DNA of 64,000 nt from Betaproteobacteria bacterium (GTDB lineage: Bacteria > Pseudomonadota > Gammaproteobacteria > Burkholderiales > SG8-41), in assembly GCA_029863175.1 (NCBI GenBank), contig JAOTVX010000010.1:1-64000 (forward strand). The letters run 5' to 3'. Shown here piece after piece: positions 52,540 through 63,350 of this stretch (position 1 is its first letter; every line of letters starts with the position of its first letter). A program made the position numbers and the translations under genes. The notes beneath the pieces are model-generated. The model was given only the letters and a program-made list of their open reading frames with translations, searched no databases and was not told the origin of the DNA.

Positions 52540-53883
52540 CTAGTTTCCGGTGCGCTTCACCCGGGCGTCGGCCCATCCCCGCGCCAGCGTAATTTTAACG
52601 TCCTCCCCGGCTCTCAGCTGTACCACATCACGCACGATCGTCCCATCGGCCGCTTCGGTAATGCTATAGCCCCGCTCCAGCACCCGGTGGGGATCGAGAT
52701 GCTTGAGATGCGCATCGAGCCGGGCCAGAACGCCCACCGCCGCTTCGAGTGCCCGTCGGCCACAGTCGCGCAGGCGCCGCCCCAGCTCCACCTGGACCCG
52801 GGCGAGCGCGGCAACGTCGGGGACAACGCCGCGCAAGCGCAGCCCCATCGCCTGGAGCTGCCAGCCCCCCGCCTCGAGCTCACGCCGCCCGGCGGCGCGA
52901 AGCCGGCTCGCGAGATGGTTCAACTCGCCCTGCTGGTTACGGATTCGCTCTCCCGGATGAACCGCCCGTCGCGAGAGGTAGTCAAGCCGCTGCATGCGGT
53001 CTTCCAGACCACGCCGGCCAACTCGCAGTAACTGGTGGCCAACATGGACCAGCAGCTGACTGAACTCGGCGCGGTTTGGCACCACCAATTCCGCCGCCCC
53101 CGTCGGGGTCGGTGCCCTGACATCAGCGACAAAGTCCGCGATGGTGAAATCGGTTTCATGCCCGACGCCGCTCACCACGGGCACCGGGCAGGCGCGAATC
53201 GCGCGTGCAACCGCCTCCTCGTTGAACGCCCACAGGTCCTCGATACTGCCGCCGCCGCGGCACACGATCACGACATCGCACTCGTGGCGTTCCCCCGCCA
53301 GGGCGATCGCCGCAGCGATCCGCGCCCCAGCGCCCTCGCCTTGCACCGGCGTCGGATAGACGATGACCGGAAGGCGCGGCATCCGCCGGCGCAGGGTGGT
53401 CAGGACGTCGCGCAACGCCGCCGCCTGTGGCGACGTGACTATGCCGATCTGGCGCGGGAAACGCGGGAGAGACCGCTTGCGCGCGGCATCGAAAAGGCCT
53501 TCCTGCTCGAGCCGCGTCTTGAGCTTCTCGAAGGCCTCGTAGAGCGCACCCAGTCCCGCGTGCCGCATGGCCTCCACGTTGAGCTGAAACTTGCCGCGCG
53601 CTTCGTAAAGGGTCGGCTGCGCCCGCACTTCGACCCGGGCGCCGTCCTGGGGTTGCCACCCGAGCAACTGCGCGCGGTGCCGGAAAAGAACGCAATCGAC
53701 CTGTGCCTGCGCGTCCTTGAGCGTGAAATAGCAGTGTCCGGACTCATAGCGCTTGAGATTGGAGATCTCGCCGGCTACCCAGGACAATGGCAGCGTGCGT
53801 TCGATAGATTCCTTGGCAAGCCGGTTGAGCTCGGCAACCGAGATGACGGGCGGCAGTGGCCGCTCCGCGATGAAGTCGGGCAT
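52540..53883 (-). CDS. xseA: Exodeoxyribonuclease VII large subunit
   Basis: A 447-residue XseA: N-terminal OB fold (SWVAGEISNLKRYESGHCYFTLKD), catalytic ExoVII domain (VIVCRGGGSIEDLWAFNEE, VVSGVGHETDFTIADFVAD, RAPTPTGAAELV) and a C-terminal coiled coil ending VLERGYSITEAADGTIV. With XseB it degrades single-stranded DNA. No xseB is next to it. Confidence 0.96.
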   Translation of the reverse strand: MPDFIAERPLPPVISVAELNRLAKESIERTLPLSWVAGEISNLKRYESGHCYFTLKDAQAQVDCVLFRHRAQLLGWQPQDGARVEVRAQPTLYEARGKFQLNVEAMRHAGLGALYEAFEKLKTRLEQEGLFDAARKRSLPRFPRQIGIVTSPQAAALRDVLTTLRRRMPRLPVIVYPTPVQGEGAGARIAAAIALAGERHECDVVIVCRGGGSIEDLWAFNEEAVARAIRACPVPVVSGVGHETDFTIADFVADVRAPTPTGAAELVVPNRAEFSQLLVHVGHQLLRVGRRGLEDRMQRLDYLSRRAVHPGERIRNQQGELNHLASRLRAAGRRELEAGGWQLQAMGLRLRGVVPDVAALARVQVELGRRLRDCGRRALEAAVGVLARLDAHLKHLDPHRVLERGYSITEAADGTIVRDVVQLRAGEDVKITLARGWADARVKRTGN

Positions 53884-54110
53884 CGAGTCATTCTAAACCG
53901 GTTCTGAAAGTGTGACTTTTTTCACCTTTTGCCGGCTCCCCTCCCCAGGGTCCGTCCACAGCCGCGCCGTTTTTACTGCATGACTGCCTGCAATCCCAGG
54001 CGGGACGCGGCTCTTCAGTCAACTACTTGAATATAATGACAAAACTAACGAGCAAGAAATAATCGGTAGAGAAAAATCCCATACGGAAAACTCAGTTAGG
54101 GGGGTTTTGC

Positions 54111-54296
54111 GTGAACTATGCACATGCTTATCCACAAACATTGTGGACAATCAAAAAAGGCCATTCAGGACAGACGTGTTACGTGACATTGCTCAGACAA
54201 TTGGTTAAGGATTCTCTGCAAAAGTTTGCAGAGAATCCTAATGGGATTACGTCTTATCTCAGCGAATTCGCCGGCGGTACATTGAGCAGGCGGTGA
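54111..54296 (+). CDS. Possible small protein, 61 residues, unrecognised
   Basis: GTG start; reads MNYAHAYPQTLWTIKKGHSG and ends GGTLSRR. No domain or transmembrane segment recognised. The 15-bp hairpin at 54208-54239 lies in its middle and would have to be translated through, which argues against it. Could be chance in an A+T-rich spacer. Confidence 0.2.
   Translation: MNYAHAYPQTLWTIKKGHSGQTCYVTLLRQLVKDSLQKFAENPNGITSYLSEFAGGTLSRR
54208..54239 (+). repeat. 15-bp perfect hairpin
   Basis: AGGATTCTCTGCAAA (54208-54222) and its exact complement (54225-54239) meet with a two-base gap, so the effective loop is four or more bases. Possible terminator-like or RNA structure. Confidence 0.8.
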
Positions 54297-54316
54297 CCTG
54301 GAGCTGAGGAGCCAAT

Positions 54317-54421
54317 ATGAAACAGAAAACGATTGACGCGGCCGCCAAGGTGCGTCCTGTGAGCGCCCGGAACGCTCAAAAACACTCCCCATGCCCCGCA
54401 TCGAGGCCTTTAAGTGAGTAA
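54317..54421 (+). CDS. Possible 34-residue basic peptide
   Basis: ATG 54317 is preceded by GAGGAG at good spacing. The product starts MKQKTIDAAAKVRPVSARNA and ends CPASRPLSE; it is basic with one Cys. Too short for a family call; kept because the ribosome site is better than that of most genes here. Confidence 0.3.
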   Translation: MKQKTIDAAAKVRPVSARNAQKHSPCPASRPLSE

Positions 54422-54457
54422 GACTTAATGATTCGTCAACGACCATCATCAACCTTA

Positions 54458-54499
54458 TTGAGGAATCTCTGCACGCTTTCTTGTGCAGAGATTCCTTAA
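54458..54499 (+). repeat. 17-bp hairpin before exbB
   Basis: AGGAATCTCTGCAC (54461-54474) pairs perfectly with GTGCAGAGATTCCT (54483-54496), with three further pairs outside (one G-U) and an eight-base loop. Lies 63 bases before the exbB start; could terminate transcription from the left. Confidence 0.8.
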
Positions 54500-54561
54500 T
54501 GATCGCTTGCTGAAAATTGATTGCCCGATTAAAGTGACGGCGAAATTCTAGGAGTTTCTGT

Positions 54562-55167
54562 TTGTTCGCCCTCGTCGAAGCTGCCGGCTGGCCCATCTGG
54601 TTCCTCATCGTCGCATCCGTCATCGCCTTCGCCATCATCGGCGAGCGAATGTGGTCGCTACGCGCGGGCGTGGTAATTCCAAAGAACCTGCTGACACAGA
54701 CGATCCACGAATTCCGCCAGAATGGCGTGACTTCGCAGATGCTCTCGCGCCTTGCCACCGGCTCCCCGCTCGGGAAGGTCTTTGCCGCCGGGCTGCGGAA
54801 CGTCAAGAGCACCCCCGCCATCATGAAGGAAGCGATCGAGGAATCGGGGCGCACCGTCGCGATCGATCTGGAGCGTTTTCTGATCACCCTCGGCACGATT
54901 GCAGCGATCGCACCGCTGCTCGGCCTGTTCGGCACCGTGATCGGCATGATCGAGATCTTCGGCTCGCAGACCCCCAGGGGAGGCAATCCGCTGGTTCTCG
55001 CGCACGGCATCTCGATCGCGCTCTATAACACTGCCTTCGGGCTGGTGGTGGCGGTGCCCGCCATGATCTTCTACCGGTATTTCCGCGGGAAGGTGGACGA
55101 AATGCTGGTGGACATGGAGATGCAGGCCATCAAGCTGGTCGAGATCATCCACGGCGAGCGCCAATGA
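54562..55167 (+). CDS. exbB: MotA/TolQ/ExbB proton-channel protein
   Basis: A 201-residue three-helix ExbB: helix 1 WPIWFLIVASVIAFAIIGE, then LERFLITLGTIAAIAPLLGLFGTVIGMIEIFG and ISIALYNTAFGLVVAVPAMIFY with the conserved pore motifs. With ExbD (overlapping by four bases) it converts proton motive force to mechanical work on a TonB-like partner. Start is TTG 54562 with AGGAG seven bases before. No tonB is present; the block exbBD-lpxK-Trm112-kdsB is a conserved betaproteobacterial unit. Confidence 0.93.
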   Translation: MFALVEAAGWPIWFLIVASVIAFAIIGERMWSLRAGVVIPKNLLTQTIHEFRQNGVTSQMLSRLATGSPLGKVFAAGLRNVKSTPAIMKEAIEESGRTVAIDLERFLITLGTIAAIAPLLGLFGTVIGMIEIFGSQTPRGGNPLVLAHGISIALYNTAFGLVVAVPAMIFYRYFRGKVDEMLVDMEMQAIKLVEIIHGERQ

Positions 55168-55583
55168 GGTTTCGGCCGCGCGCATTCCGCGAGGAGCCGG
55201 AGATCAATTTCATTCCGTTGATCGACGTGCTGCTGGTGATCCTGATCTTCCTCATGGTGACAACCACCTACTCGCGCTACGCGGAGCTTCAGATCAACCT
55301 GCCGTCCGCGGAGGCCGAAAGCCCCCGGGAGCGCCCGAACCAGATCGACGTTGGGGTCGACGCCCAGGGTAACTACTCGGTAAACCGTAATGCGACGCCG
55401 TTCACGGATAGCGTCGCCTTCAGCGACGCGCTACGGCGCGCTGCCAGCGGCATCAAGGACCCGGTCGTGGTCATCAGCGCGGACGCCCAGGCCCCGCACC
55501 AATCGGTGATCCACGTCATGGAGGCCGCGCGCATTGCCGGTTACGGTCGGATCACGTTCACCACCCAGGCCGCTAAACGGTGA
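55164..55583 (+). CDS. exbD: ExbD/TolR biopolymer transport protein
   Basis: A 139-residue single-pass protein: PEINFIPLIDVLLVILIFLMV contains the essential membrane Asp (IDVLLV), followed by a periplasmic domain (VVISADAQAPHQSVIHVMEA). Partner of ExbB; start overlaps the exbB stop. Confidence 0.93.
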   Translation: MRFRPRAFREEPEINFIPLIDVLLVILIFLMVTTTYSRYAELQINLPSAEAESPRERPNQIDVGVDAQGNYSVNRNATPFTDSVAFSDALRRAASGIKDPVVVISADAQAPHQSVIHVMEAARIAGYGRITFTTQAAKR

Positions 55584-55653
55584 ACGGTGATCCGTGAACG
55601 GTCGGGCCTGCACCCCGCCGCCGGCCACTGCCTATACCGTTTACCGCTCGCTC

Positions 55654-56685
55654 ATGATGTCGTGGATCCAGCCGCACTGGGAACGGTTCACCGCGGTGTC
55701 CGCGCTCCTATCGCCGATCAGCCTTCTCTTCCGCGTCATTACCGGCGCACGGCGCGCCAGTTACCGCGCCGGCCTTACGAGCACGATCCGCCTGCCGGTT
55801 CCGGTGGTCGTGGTGGGCAATATCACTGCAGGAGGGACCGGTAAGACACCGCTGGTCCTGTGGCTCGCGGCATTCCTGAGGGCGCAAGGACGATCCCCGG
55901 GAATCGTGTGCCGCGGCTATGGCGGCACGCATAGCACCCCGCAGCCCGTTCGGCCCGACAGTAACCCTTATGTGTGCGGCGACGAGGCAGTCCTGCTCGC
56001 GCGACGCAGCAGCTGCCCGGTTTGGACCGGCGCTGATCGGCCCGCTGCTGCACGAGCACTGCTGGCCGCCGCGCCTAGCTGCGATATCGTGCTGAGCGAT
56101 GACGGGCTCCAGCACTACGCGCTCGCGCGCGACCTCGAAATCTGCGTAGTCGACGGCGACCGCGGGTTCGGAAACGGTTGGCTGCTTCCTGCAGGACCGC
56201 TGCGCGAGCCGCCTTCGCGCCTGGCCGAGGTCGATGCGGTCGTCATCAACCGCGTCGGGGCCCGCCCGGCGCCGCTCCCCGCCATTTTGCGGCTCAATGC
56301 GCAATGCCTCGGGATGAGACTCGAGGCGAGTGGATTTTGGAACCTGCAACACGCGAATCGCCGTGTCAGCGTCGAGCACTTTCGCGGCAAGCGGGCGTAC
56401 GCCGTGGCTGGAATCGGTAATCCCGGCCGCTTTTTCCGGCAGCTGCAAGCAATGGGGCTGAACTTCACGCCCCATTCCTTTCCTGATCATCACCCATTTA
56501 CTGCTTCCGACCTGGCGTACGCCGGGGCGGAAGCAGTCGTGATGACGGAAAAGGATGCGGTAAAATGCCAGCGCTTCGCTCCGGAAACGTGCTGGGCCAT
56601 GGCCGTGGATGCGGTACCCGATGCCGGTCTCGAGGAACTCGTTCTGCGCAAGCTCGAGGCCACGGCGAAGCGAGAAGAGCGATAA
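55654..56685 (+). CDS. lpxK: Tetraacyldisaccharide 4'-kinase
   Basis: A 343-residue LpxK: membrane-associated N-terminus, P-loop VVGNITAGGTGKTPLVLWL, GYGG motif in IVCRGYGGTH, and LSDDGLQHYALARDLEICVVD, plus FPDHHPF and VVMTEKDAVKC. It phosphorylates the lipid A precursor DS-1-P on the inner membrane. I start at ATG 55654; the GTG at 55594 adds 20 residues that look like spacer. Confidence 0.94.
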   Translation: MMSWIQPHWERFTAVSALLSPISLLFRVITGARRASYRAGLTSTIRLPVPVVVVGNITAGGTGKTPLVLWLAAFLRAQGRSPGIVCRGYGGTHSTPQPVRPDSNPYVCGDEAVLLARRSSCPVWTGADRPAAARALLAAAPSCDIVLSDDGLQHYALARDLEICVVDGDRGFGNGWLLPAGPLREPPSRLAEVDAVVINRVGARPAPLPAILRLNAQCLGMRLEASGFWNLQHANRRVSVEHFRGKRAYAVAGIGNPGRFFRQLQAMGLNFTPHSFPDHHPFTASDLAYAGAEAVVMTEKDAVKCQRFAPETCWAMAVDAVPDAGLEELVLRKLEATAKREER

Positions 56686-56807
56686 TAGGCCACCGTTGAC
56701 CGACGACAGGTTCAGCGCAGGGCAGGAAACGGGCGACGCGCGACATTCGCGCTTGGCGGCATCCCGCTCATCGTTCACCGCTCACCGTCTATTGTTCGCC
56801 ACGTGAC

Positions 56808-56987
56808 ATGGACAGAAAACTGCTCGACATACTCGTTTGCCCGCTGTGCAAAAGCCCCCTCGTCTACAGGCAGGCGGCGGCCGAACTCGTCTGCAAGCCG
56901 TGCCGGCTCGGCTACCCGATCATGGACGACATTCCGGTGATGCTCGAGGATGAGGCGCGCAAGCTTTCTCCCGAGGAGGAAGTTTGA
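56808..56987 (+). CDS. Trm112-family zinc-ribbon protein
   Basis: A 59-residue YcaR/Trm112 protein: [40 protein letters not shown] and LSPEEEV are diagnostic; four cysteines (CPLC, CKPC) would bind zinc. Its role is uncertain; related proteins activate methyltransferases. Located between lpxK and kdsB as in other Proteobacteria. Short enough to be missed by length filters. Confidence 0.93.
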   Translation: MDRKLLDILVCPLCKSPLVYRQAAAELVCKPCRLGYPIMDDIPVMLEDEARKLSPEEEV

Positions 56988-57081
56988 CGAGCCGTGAGCG
57001 CGCGAGGGCGTAAGCGCGCGAGATGGACGACATGCTGTTACGAATTTTCGACTTCCCGCCCTCCCGATCTCCCGCCCTCCC

Positions 57082-57837
57082 GTGAAGTTCGTGGTCATCA
57101 TTCCCGCGCGCTACGCCTCTTCCCGGTTCCCCGGCAAGCCGCTCGCCGACCTGGGCGGCAAGCCCATGGTGGTGCGTGTTGCCGAGCGCGCGCGACGCAG
57201 CGGCGCAGCGGAAGTCGTGATTGCCACTGACCACGCGGGGATTGCCGAGGCCGCCGTGAGCCACGGGTTTGCCGCGGTGATGACGCGGAAAAACCATGCA
57301 TCCGGTACCGATCGCATCGCGGAAGTAGCCGCGCGCCGGCGCTATCCCGCTCACCGTGTCGTCGTCAACGTGCAGGGCGATGAGCCGCTGATCGAGCCGG
57401 CGCTGATTCGGGACGTTGCCGCGAGCCTGACGCGCCACCGCGCCGCGCAGATGGCAACCGCGTGCCATCCCATCCGCACTGCCGCCGAGCTCGCCAATCC
57501 CAACGTCGTGAAAGTCGTGCTCGACCGTGCCGGTTACGCCCTCTACTTCAGCCGGGCAGTCATTCCCTACGCACGCGATGCGTTTGCGCAGGGCATCAAA
57601 CGCATCCCGCAAGGCCTGCCGGCCTACCGGCATCTCGGCATCTACGCTTATCGCGCGGCATTTTTGAGAACGTACACCCGTCTGAAACCGGTCGCGATCG
57701 AGCGCGCCGAGGCGCTAGAGCAGCTGCGCGCCCTCGCCCACGGTCATCGCATCGCCGTCACCGTGACGCGCCGCGCGCCTCATCATGGCGTCGACACACC
57801 GGCGGATCTGCGCCGCGCGCGCCGCGCACTTGCCTGA
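57082..57837 (+). CDS. kdsB: 3-deoxy-manno-octulosonate cytidylyltransferase
   Basis: A 251-residue Kds[72 protein letters not shown] and [12 protein letters not shown]. It makes CMP-Kdo for the LPS core. Start GTG 57082. Confidence 0.96.
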   Translation: MKFVVIIPARYASSRFPGKPLADLGGKPMVVRVAERARRSGAAEVVIATDHAGIAEAAVSHGFAAVMTRKNHASGTDRIAEVAARRRYPAHRVVVNVQGDEPLIEPALIRDVAASLTRHRAAQMATACHPIRTAAELANPNVVKVVLDRAGYALYFSRAVIPYARDAFAQGIKRIPQGLPAYRHLGIYAYRAAFLRTYTRLKPVAIERAEALEQLRALAHGHRIAVTVTRRAPHHGVDTPADLRRARRALA

Positions 57838-57869
57838 AGCCGCGTGACCGCTCAGCGATTGGAGACAGG

Positions 57870-58535
57870 ATGCGAATAATACTGCTGGGTTTGCCCGGTG
57901 CCGGCAAGGGAACACAGGCGAGATTTCTCATTGAAAAGTACCGGATCCCGCAAATCTCGACCGGAGACATGCTGCGCGCGGCGATGAAGCAGGGCAGCCC
58001 CTTGGGGATCAGGGCCACGGAATTCATGGAGCGCGGGGAGCTCGTTCCCGACGATGTGGTAATCGAACTCGTCAAGGAACGCCTGCGCGTGCCCGACTGT
58101 GCCCGCGGCTTCATCATGGACGGCTTCCCTCGCACCATTCGGCAGGCCGAGGCGCTGCACGATGCCGGCATCGACATCGATTTCATTGTGGAAATCGAGG
58201 TCGGTGACGGCGAGATTCTGCGTCGCATGAGCGGGCGCCGGGTACATCTGGCCTCCGGTCGAACCTACCACGTCGAGTTCAATCCGCCGCGCGTGCCAGG
58301 GAAGGACGATGTCACCGGCGAGCCGCTAGTCCAGCGCGCCGACGACAACGAGGACACCGTCATGCAGCGGATCGCGACCTATCACGCCCTCACCAAGCCG
58401 CTGGTCTCCTACTACATGAAGGCGCGCGAAAGCGGCGATCCGCGGGCGCCGCTCTACGTCAATATCTACGGCAAGGGGTCGGTGGAGCACATCCGCGACA
58501 AGCTCTTTGCGGCCCTGGCATCGAAGCCGGGATAA
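57870..58535 (+). CDS. adk: Adenylate kinase
   Basis: A 221-residue long-form Adk: [45 protein letters not shown] domain ([29 protein letters not shown]) without zinc cysteines. Keeps adenylate pools balanced. ATG 57870 has GGAG at good distance; the longer frame to 57462 is a shadow over kdsB. Confidence 0.96.
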   Translation: MRIILLGLPGAGKGTQARFLIEKYRIPQISTGDMLRAAMKQGSPLGIRATEFMERGELVPDDVVIELVKERLRVPDCARGFIMDGFPRTIRQAEALHDAGIDIDFIVEIEVGDGEILRRMSGRRVHLASGRTYHVEFNPPRVPGKDDVTGEPLVQRADDNEDTVMQRIATYHALTKPLVSYYMKARESGDPRAPLYVNIYGKGSVEHIRDKLFAALASKPG

Positions 58536-58659
58536 GCAAGGTTTCCGACGTCGACGACCTTGCCCACTGCGTGGTGACCACCGTGCGCCTGCAGGCTGAC
58601 TACGACAAGGACCGGGCTGGCGCCACCTCCGGCCGGACCGGCGCCGATTTGAATAAGTA

Positions 58660-58787
58660 ACCACAGAGGCACAGAGAACACAGGGCAACCGCCCCGGATC
58701 GGGAAGGCACGTGGGGAGCTTCCTGGGATGGTAAAATCGTCACGCTCGTAGTTCGGCTTTCTCCATGAACTCTGTGTCTCTGTGGTA
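58660..58787. repeat. CACAGAG cassette 1
   Basis: Left arm CCACAGAGG-CACAGAGAA-CACAGGG, core of about 75 bases, right arm CATGAACTCTGTGTCTCTGTGG. Ends 14 bases before the phosphofructokinase start. Upstream, 58537-58659 reads as coding-like sequence without a start. Confidence 0.85.
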
Positions 58788-58801
58788 AGAATGTAACTAA
58801 T

Positions 58802-60064
58802 ATGGCCAAGAAAAACGCCTTTTACGCCCAGTCCGGCGGTGTCACCGCCACCATCAACGCCACCGCCTGCGGTGTAATCGAGACTGCACGCAAGCACCGC
58901 CGCCACATCGCTAAAGTCTACGCCGGCCGCGACGGAATCATCGGCGCGCTCACCGAAGACCTCATCGACACCTCAAAGGATTCGGTGGCGGCGATCCGTG
59001 CCCTGCGCCATACGCCGGGCGGCGCCTTCGGGTCGTGCCGCTACAAGCTGAAAAGCCTCGAAGAAAACCAGGCCCAGTACGAGCGCTTGATCGAAGTCTT
59101 CAAAGCGCACGACATCGGCTACTTCTTCTACAACGGGGGCAACGATTCGGCCGACACCTCGTACAAGGTCTCGCAGATCGCCGCCAAAATGGGCTACCCC
59201 CTTGTCTGCATCGGCATTCCCAAGACCGTGGACAACGATCTTGCTGTGACGGACTGCTGCCCAGGCTTCGGCTCCGTGGCCAAGTACGTAGCGACCAGCA
59301 TTCGCGAGGCTGGATTCGACGTCGCGTCGATGGCGCGCACGTCCACGCGCGTGTTCGTCCTGGAAGTGATGGGCCGGCACGCGGGCTGGATCACCGCTGC
59401 CTGCGGTCTCGCCGCGGAACAGGAAGGCGACGGGCCCCATATCCTGCTATTTCCCGAAATCCCGTTCGATCAGGACCGCTTCCTTGCAAAAGTGGATGAC
59501 AGCATTCGCCGGCATGGCTACTGCACGATCGGCGTGTCGGAAGGGCTGCGCTGGCCCGACGGGAAGTTTTTGTCGGAATCGGGCCTGCGGGACGCCTTCG
59601 GCCACGCGCAGCTCGGCGGCGTCGCCCCGCTCATCGCGCAGCTGGTCCGCGACAAGCTCAAGCAAAAATACCACTGGGCTGTCGCCGACTACCTGCAGCG
59701 CTCGGCCCGCCACATCGCCTCGAAGACCGACGTATTGCAATCGTATGCGGTCGGAAAAACCGCCGTCGAGCTGGCCGTCAAGGGGCGCAGCGGGGTGATG
59801 CCGGTCATCGTGAGAAAGTCGGCCCGGCCGTACCGCTGGACGATCGGCGTGGCTGATCTGAAGGATATTGCCAACCACGAAAAAATGATGCCGCGCGACT
59901 ACATCACCGAGGATGGGTTTCACATCACGGCGAAGTGCCGGCAGTACCTGGCGCCACTGGTGCAAGGCGAGGATTATCCGCCGTACCGAAACGGGCTACC
60001 GGCATACGCGAAGCTCAAGAACGCGCCGGTCCCGAAGAAACTCGCCACTGAATTCAAGATTTGA
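58802..60064 (+). CDS. Pyrophosphate-dependent 6-phosphofructokinase
   Basis: A 420-residue PFK of the PPi type: GGVTATINATACGV, NGGNDSADTSYK at 111-122 (Asp instead of the Gly used by ATP enzymes after GGN/D), PKTVDNDL at 140-147 with the PPi-specific Lys141, CPGFGSVAKYVATS and VFVLEVMGRHAGWITAA. It makes fructose-1,6-bisphosphate reversibly with PPi. It stands beside a membrane pyrophosphatase, so PPi is probably an energy currency here. Confidence 0.93.
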   Translation: MAKKNAFYAQSGGVTATINATACGVIETARKHRRHIAKVYAGRDGIIGALTEDLIDTSKDSVAAIRALRHTPGGAFGSCRYKLKSLEENQAQYERLIEVFKAHDIGYFFYNGGNDSADTSYKVSQIAAKMGYPLVCIGIPKTVDNDLAVTDCCPGFGSVAKYVATSIREAGFDVASMARTSTRVFVLEVMGRHAGWITAACGLAAEQEGDGPHILLFPEIPFDQDRFLAKVDDSIRRHGYCTIGVSEGLRWPDGKFLSESGLRDAFGHAQLGGVAPLIAQLVRDKLKQKYHWAVADYLQRSARHIASKTDVLQSYAVGKTAVELAVKGRSGVMPVIVRKSARPYRWTIGVADLKDIANHEKMMPRDYITEDGFHITAKCRQYLAPLVQGEDYPPYRNGLPAYAKLKNAPVPKKLATEFKI

Positions 60065-60233
60065 ACCGCCAAGACGCCAAGAGCGCCAAGCAATCAGGAT
60101 CGAAGACACGCAGGAGACGAAACAACGGAGCGCGATAGTCGCAGGAAGCTCGCTTTCTCGCGGGTCGCCGGAGAGGAGCTTCGGCCTTCTGGGTCAGTTG
60201 ATTCTCTTGGCGTCCTTGGCGCCTTGGCGGTTG
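60065..60233. repeat. CGCCAAG cassette
   Basis: Left arm ACCGCCAAGACGCCAAGAGC followed by GCCAAGCAATCAGG; right arm GATTCTCTTGGCGTCCTTGG followed by CGCCTTGGCGGTTGCAC; core of about 110 bases. Period eight to nine. It fills the gap between the phosphofructokinase and the small gene before hppA. Confidence 0.85.
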
Positions 60234-60243
60234 CACTGAGAAA

Positions 60244-60471
60244 ATGACACTCGAACGAGCGCGAGAACGGCTCAAAGTGCAGGCCGGTTGCGGTGGGTCT
60301 TACAACGCGAACTCCGCGAAACTGATTCTCTCGGAGGTCACGAAGAAGCACGGCCAGCGGGCGGTGGATGGGCTGGTCGTCGAGCTCGCGCTCGACCGGA
60401 TATTCGGGATCAGGCCCGGCACACGCTTCGAGCGCGGCCTGGCGCTAGATCCCGCGAAAGACGGAAACTGA
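60244..60471 (+). CDS. Small conserved hypothetical protein, 75 residues
   Basis: Reads [20 protein letters not shown] and ends LDPAKDGN. It contains [20 protein letters not shown] and looks like a real helical protein with natural composition. It lies 26 bases before the pyrophosphatase start, in the same direction, and may accompany it. Function unknown. Confidence 0.65.
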   Translation: MTLERARERLKVQAGCGGSYNANSAKLILSEVTKKHGQRAVDGLVVELALDRIFGIRPGTRFERGLALDPAKDGN

Positions 60472-60497
60472 ATAACTTTGTTACCAAAGGGGATCTC

Positions 60498-62570
<2,073 letters not shown>

Positions 62571-62579
62571 AAACCACTA

Positions 62580-62682
62580 GCCACAGAGAGCACAGAGAAC
62601 ACAGAGAGTGAAGGGCCAAGAGAATTCATGCTTGTTGTCTGTTGTTATATTCTTCTCTGTGAACTCTGTGTCCTCTGTGGCT
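62580..62682. repeat. CACAGAG cassette 2
   Basis: Left arm CCACAGAGAG-CACAGAGAA-CACAGAGAG, core of about 45 bases, right arm TTCTCTGTGAACTCTGTGTC then CTCTGTGGC. Period nine. It supplies most of the spacer between hppA and the carbonic anhydrase gene. Confidence 0.88.
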
Positions 62683-62689
62683 CAAGGTT

Positions 62690-63217
62690 TTGGCCGTGAA
62701 ATATAGCTTCGAGGATCGCAAAGTCGTCTGCAAGGGCGACTACTGGATCGCGCCAAACGCGACGGTGATCGGCTCGGTGGTGCTAGAGAACAACGCCAGC
62801 GTCTGGTTTAATTGCGTGGTGCGCGGCGATAACGACACCGTTACCCTCGGTGAGAACTCCCAGCTCCAGGACAACTGCGTGCTGCATGTCGATCCGGGGT
62901 TCCCGATAACGATCGGCAGGAACGTCAGCGTCGGCCACATGGCGATGCTGCACGGCTGCACCGTCGGGGATGGAACGCTGATCGGCATCAAGGCGGTGAT
63001 TCTCAACGGCGCCAGGATCGGCAGGAACTGCCTGATCGGGGCCAACTCCCTGATTGCCGAGGGCAAGGAAATTCCGGACGGCTCGCTGGTAATCGGATCG
63101 CCTGGGAAGGTGGTCCGGCAGCTATCGGAAGAGGAAATCCGGAGAATCAAATCGGCCGCCGACCATTATGTGCAGAAATTCAGGCGCTACCGGACGGATT
63201 TCAAAACCGATGAATAA
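62690..63217 (+). CDS. Gamma-class carbonic anhydrase-like protein
   Basis: A 175-residue left-handed beta-helix: [47 protein letters not shown] and [21 protein letters not shown]; the zinc histidines are in LHVDPG, VGHMAML and LHGC. YrdA/PaaY-type; activity as CO2 hydratase is possible but not certain. Start is TTG 62690 or GTG 62696. Confidence 0.9.
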   Translation: MAVKYSFEDRKVVCKGDYWIAPNATVIGSVVLENNASVWFNCVVRGDNDTVTLGENSQLQDNCVLHVDPGFPITIGRNVSVGHMAMLHGCTVGDGTLIGIKAVILNGARIGRNCLIGANSLIAEGKEIPDGSLVIGSPGKVVRQLSEEEIRRIKSAADHYVQKFRRYRTDFKTDE

Positions 63218-63350
63218 ACACGGCTTCAGGATCCGCACCCCCACCGGCATGATCGTCGAGAACCTACGCGAAAGGTTATCCCGGTTGGGCCCATTGCTTC
63301 GCCCGCTCGACGGCGCGGTGCCATCCGGCCAGCAAGTCCGCAGCCTGTGA
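63210..63350 (+). CDS. Possible truncated small protein
   Basis: ATG 63210 overlaps the end of the previous gene. Starts [19 protein letters not shown], which looks like natural protein with GFRIRT..G..VENL; from about residue 20 it runs antisense to the end of glpK and loses protein character. Perhaps the stump of a small conserved protein. Weak. Confidence 0.25.
   Translation: MNKHGFRIRTPTGMIVENLRERLSRLGPLLRPLDGAVPSGQQVRSL

Larger units (their letters stand above)
53884..54561. other. Low-GC spacer with two long hairpins and two possible small genes
   Basis: A 678-base stretch, clearly A+T-richer than its neighbours. It holds two strong hairpins (54208-54239, 54458-54499) that share the word TCTCTGCA, a possible 61-residue ORF with no domain, and a 34-codon ORF with a good ribosome site. 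It precedes exbB. The base composition suggests a horizontally acquired piece or an RNA-producing region. Confidence 0.5.

Noticed and set aside
57462..57869. Long N-terminal extension of adenylate kinase
   Set aside because: It overlaps kdsB in another frame; the true adk start at 57870 has GGAG and the canonical sequence.
60065..60233. Small RNA or attenuator before hppA
   Set aside because: The structure is the CGCCAAG cassette, a repeat family also seen inside the mosaics; no specific RNA family is recognisable.
60288..60497. 70-residue extension of the pyrophosphatase
   Set aside because: It is out-of-frame reading of the small gene at 60244-60471.
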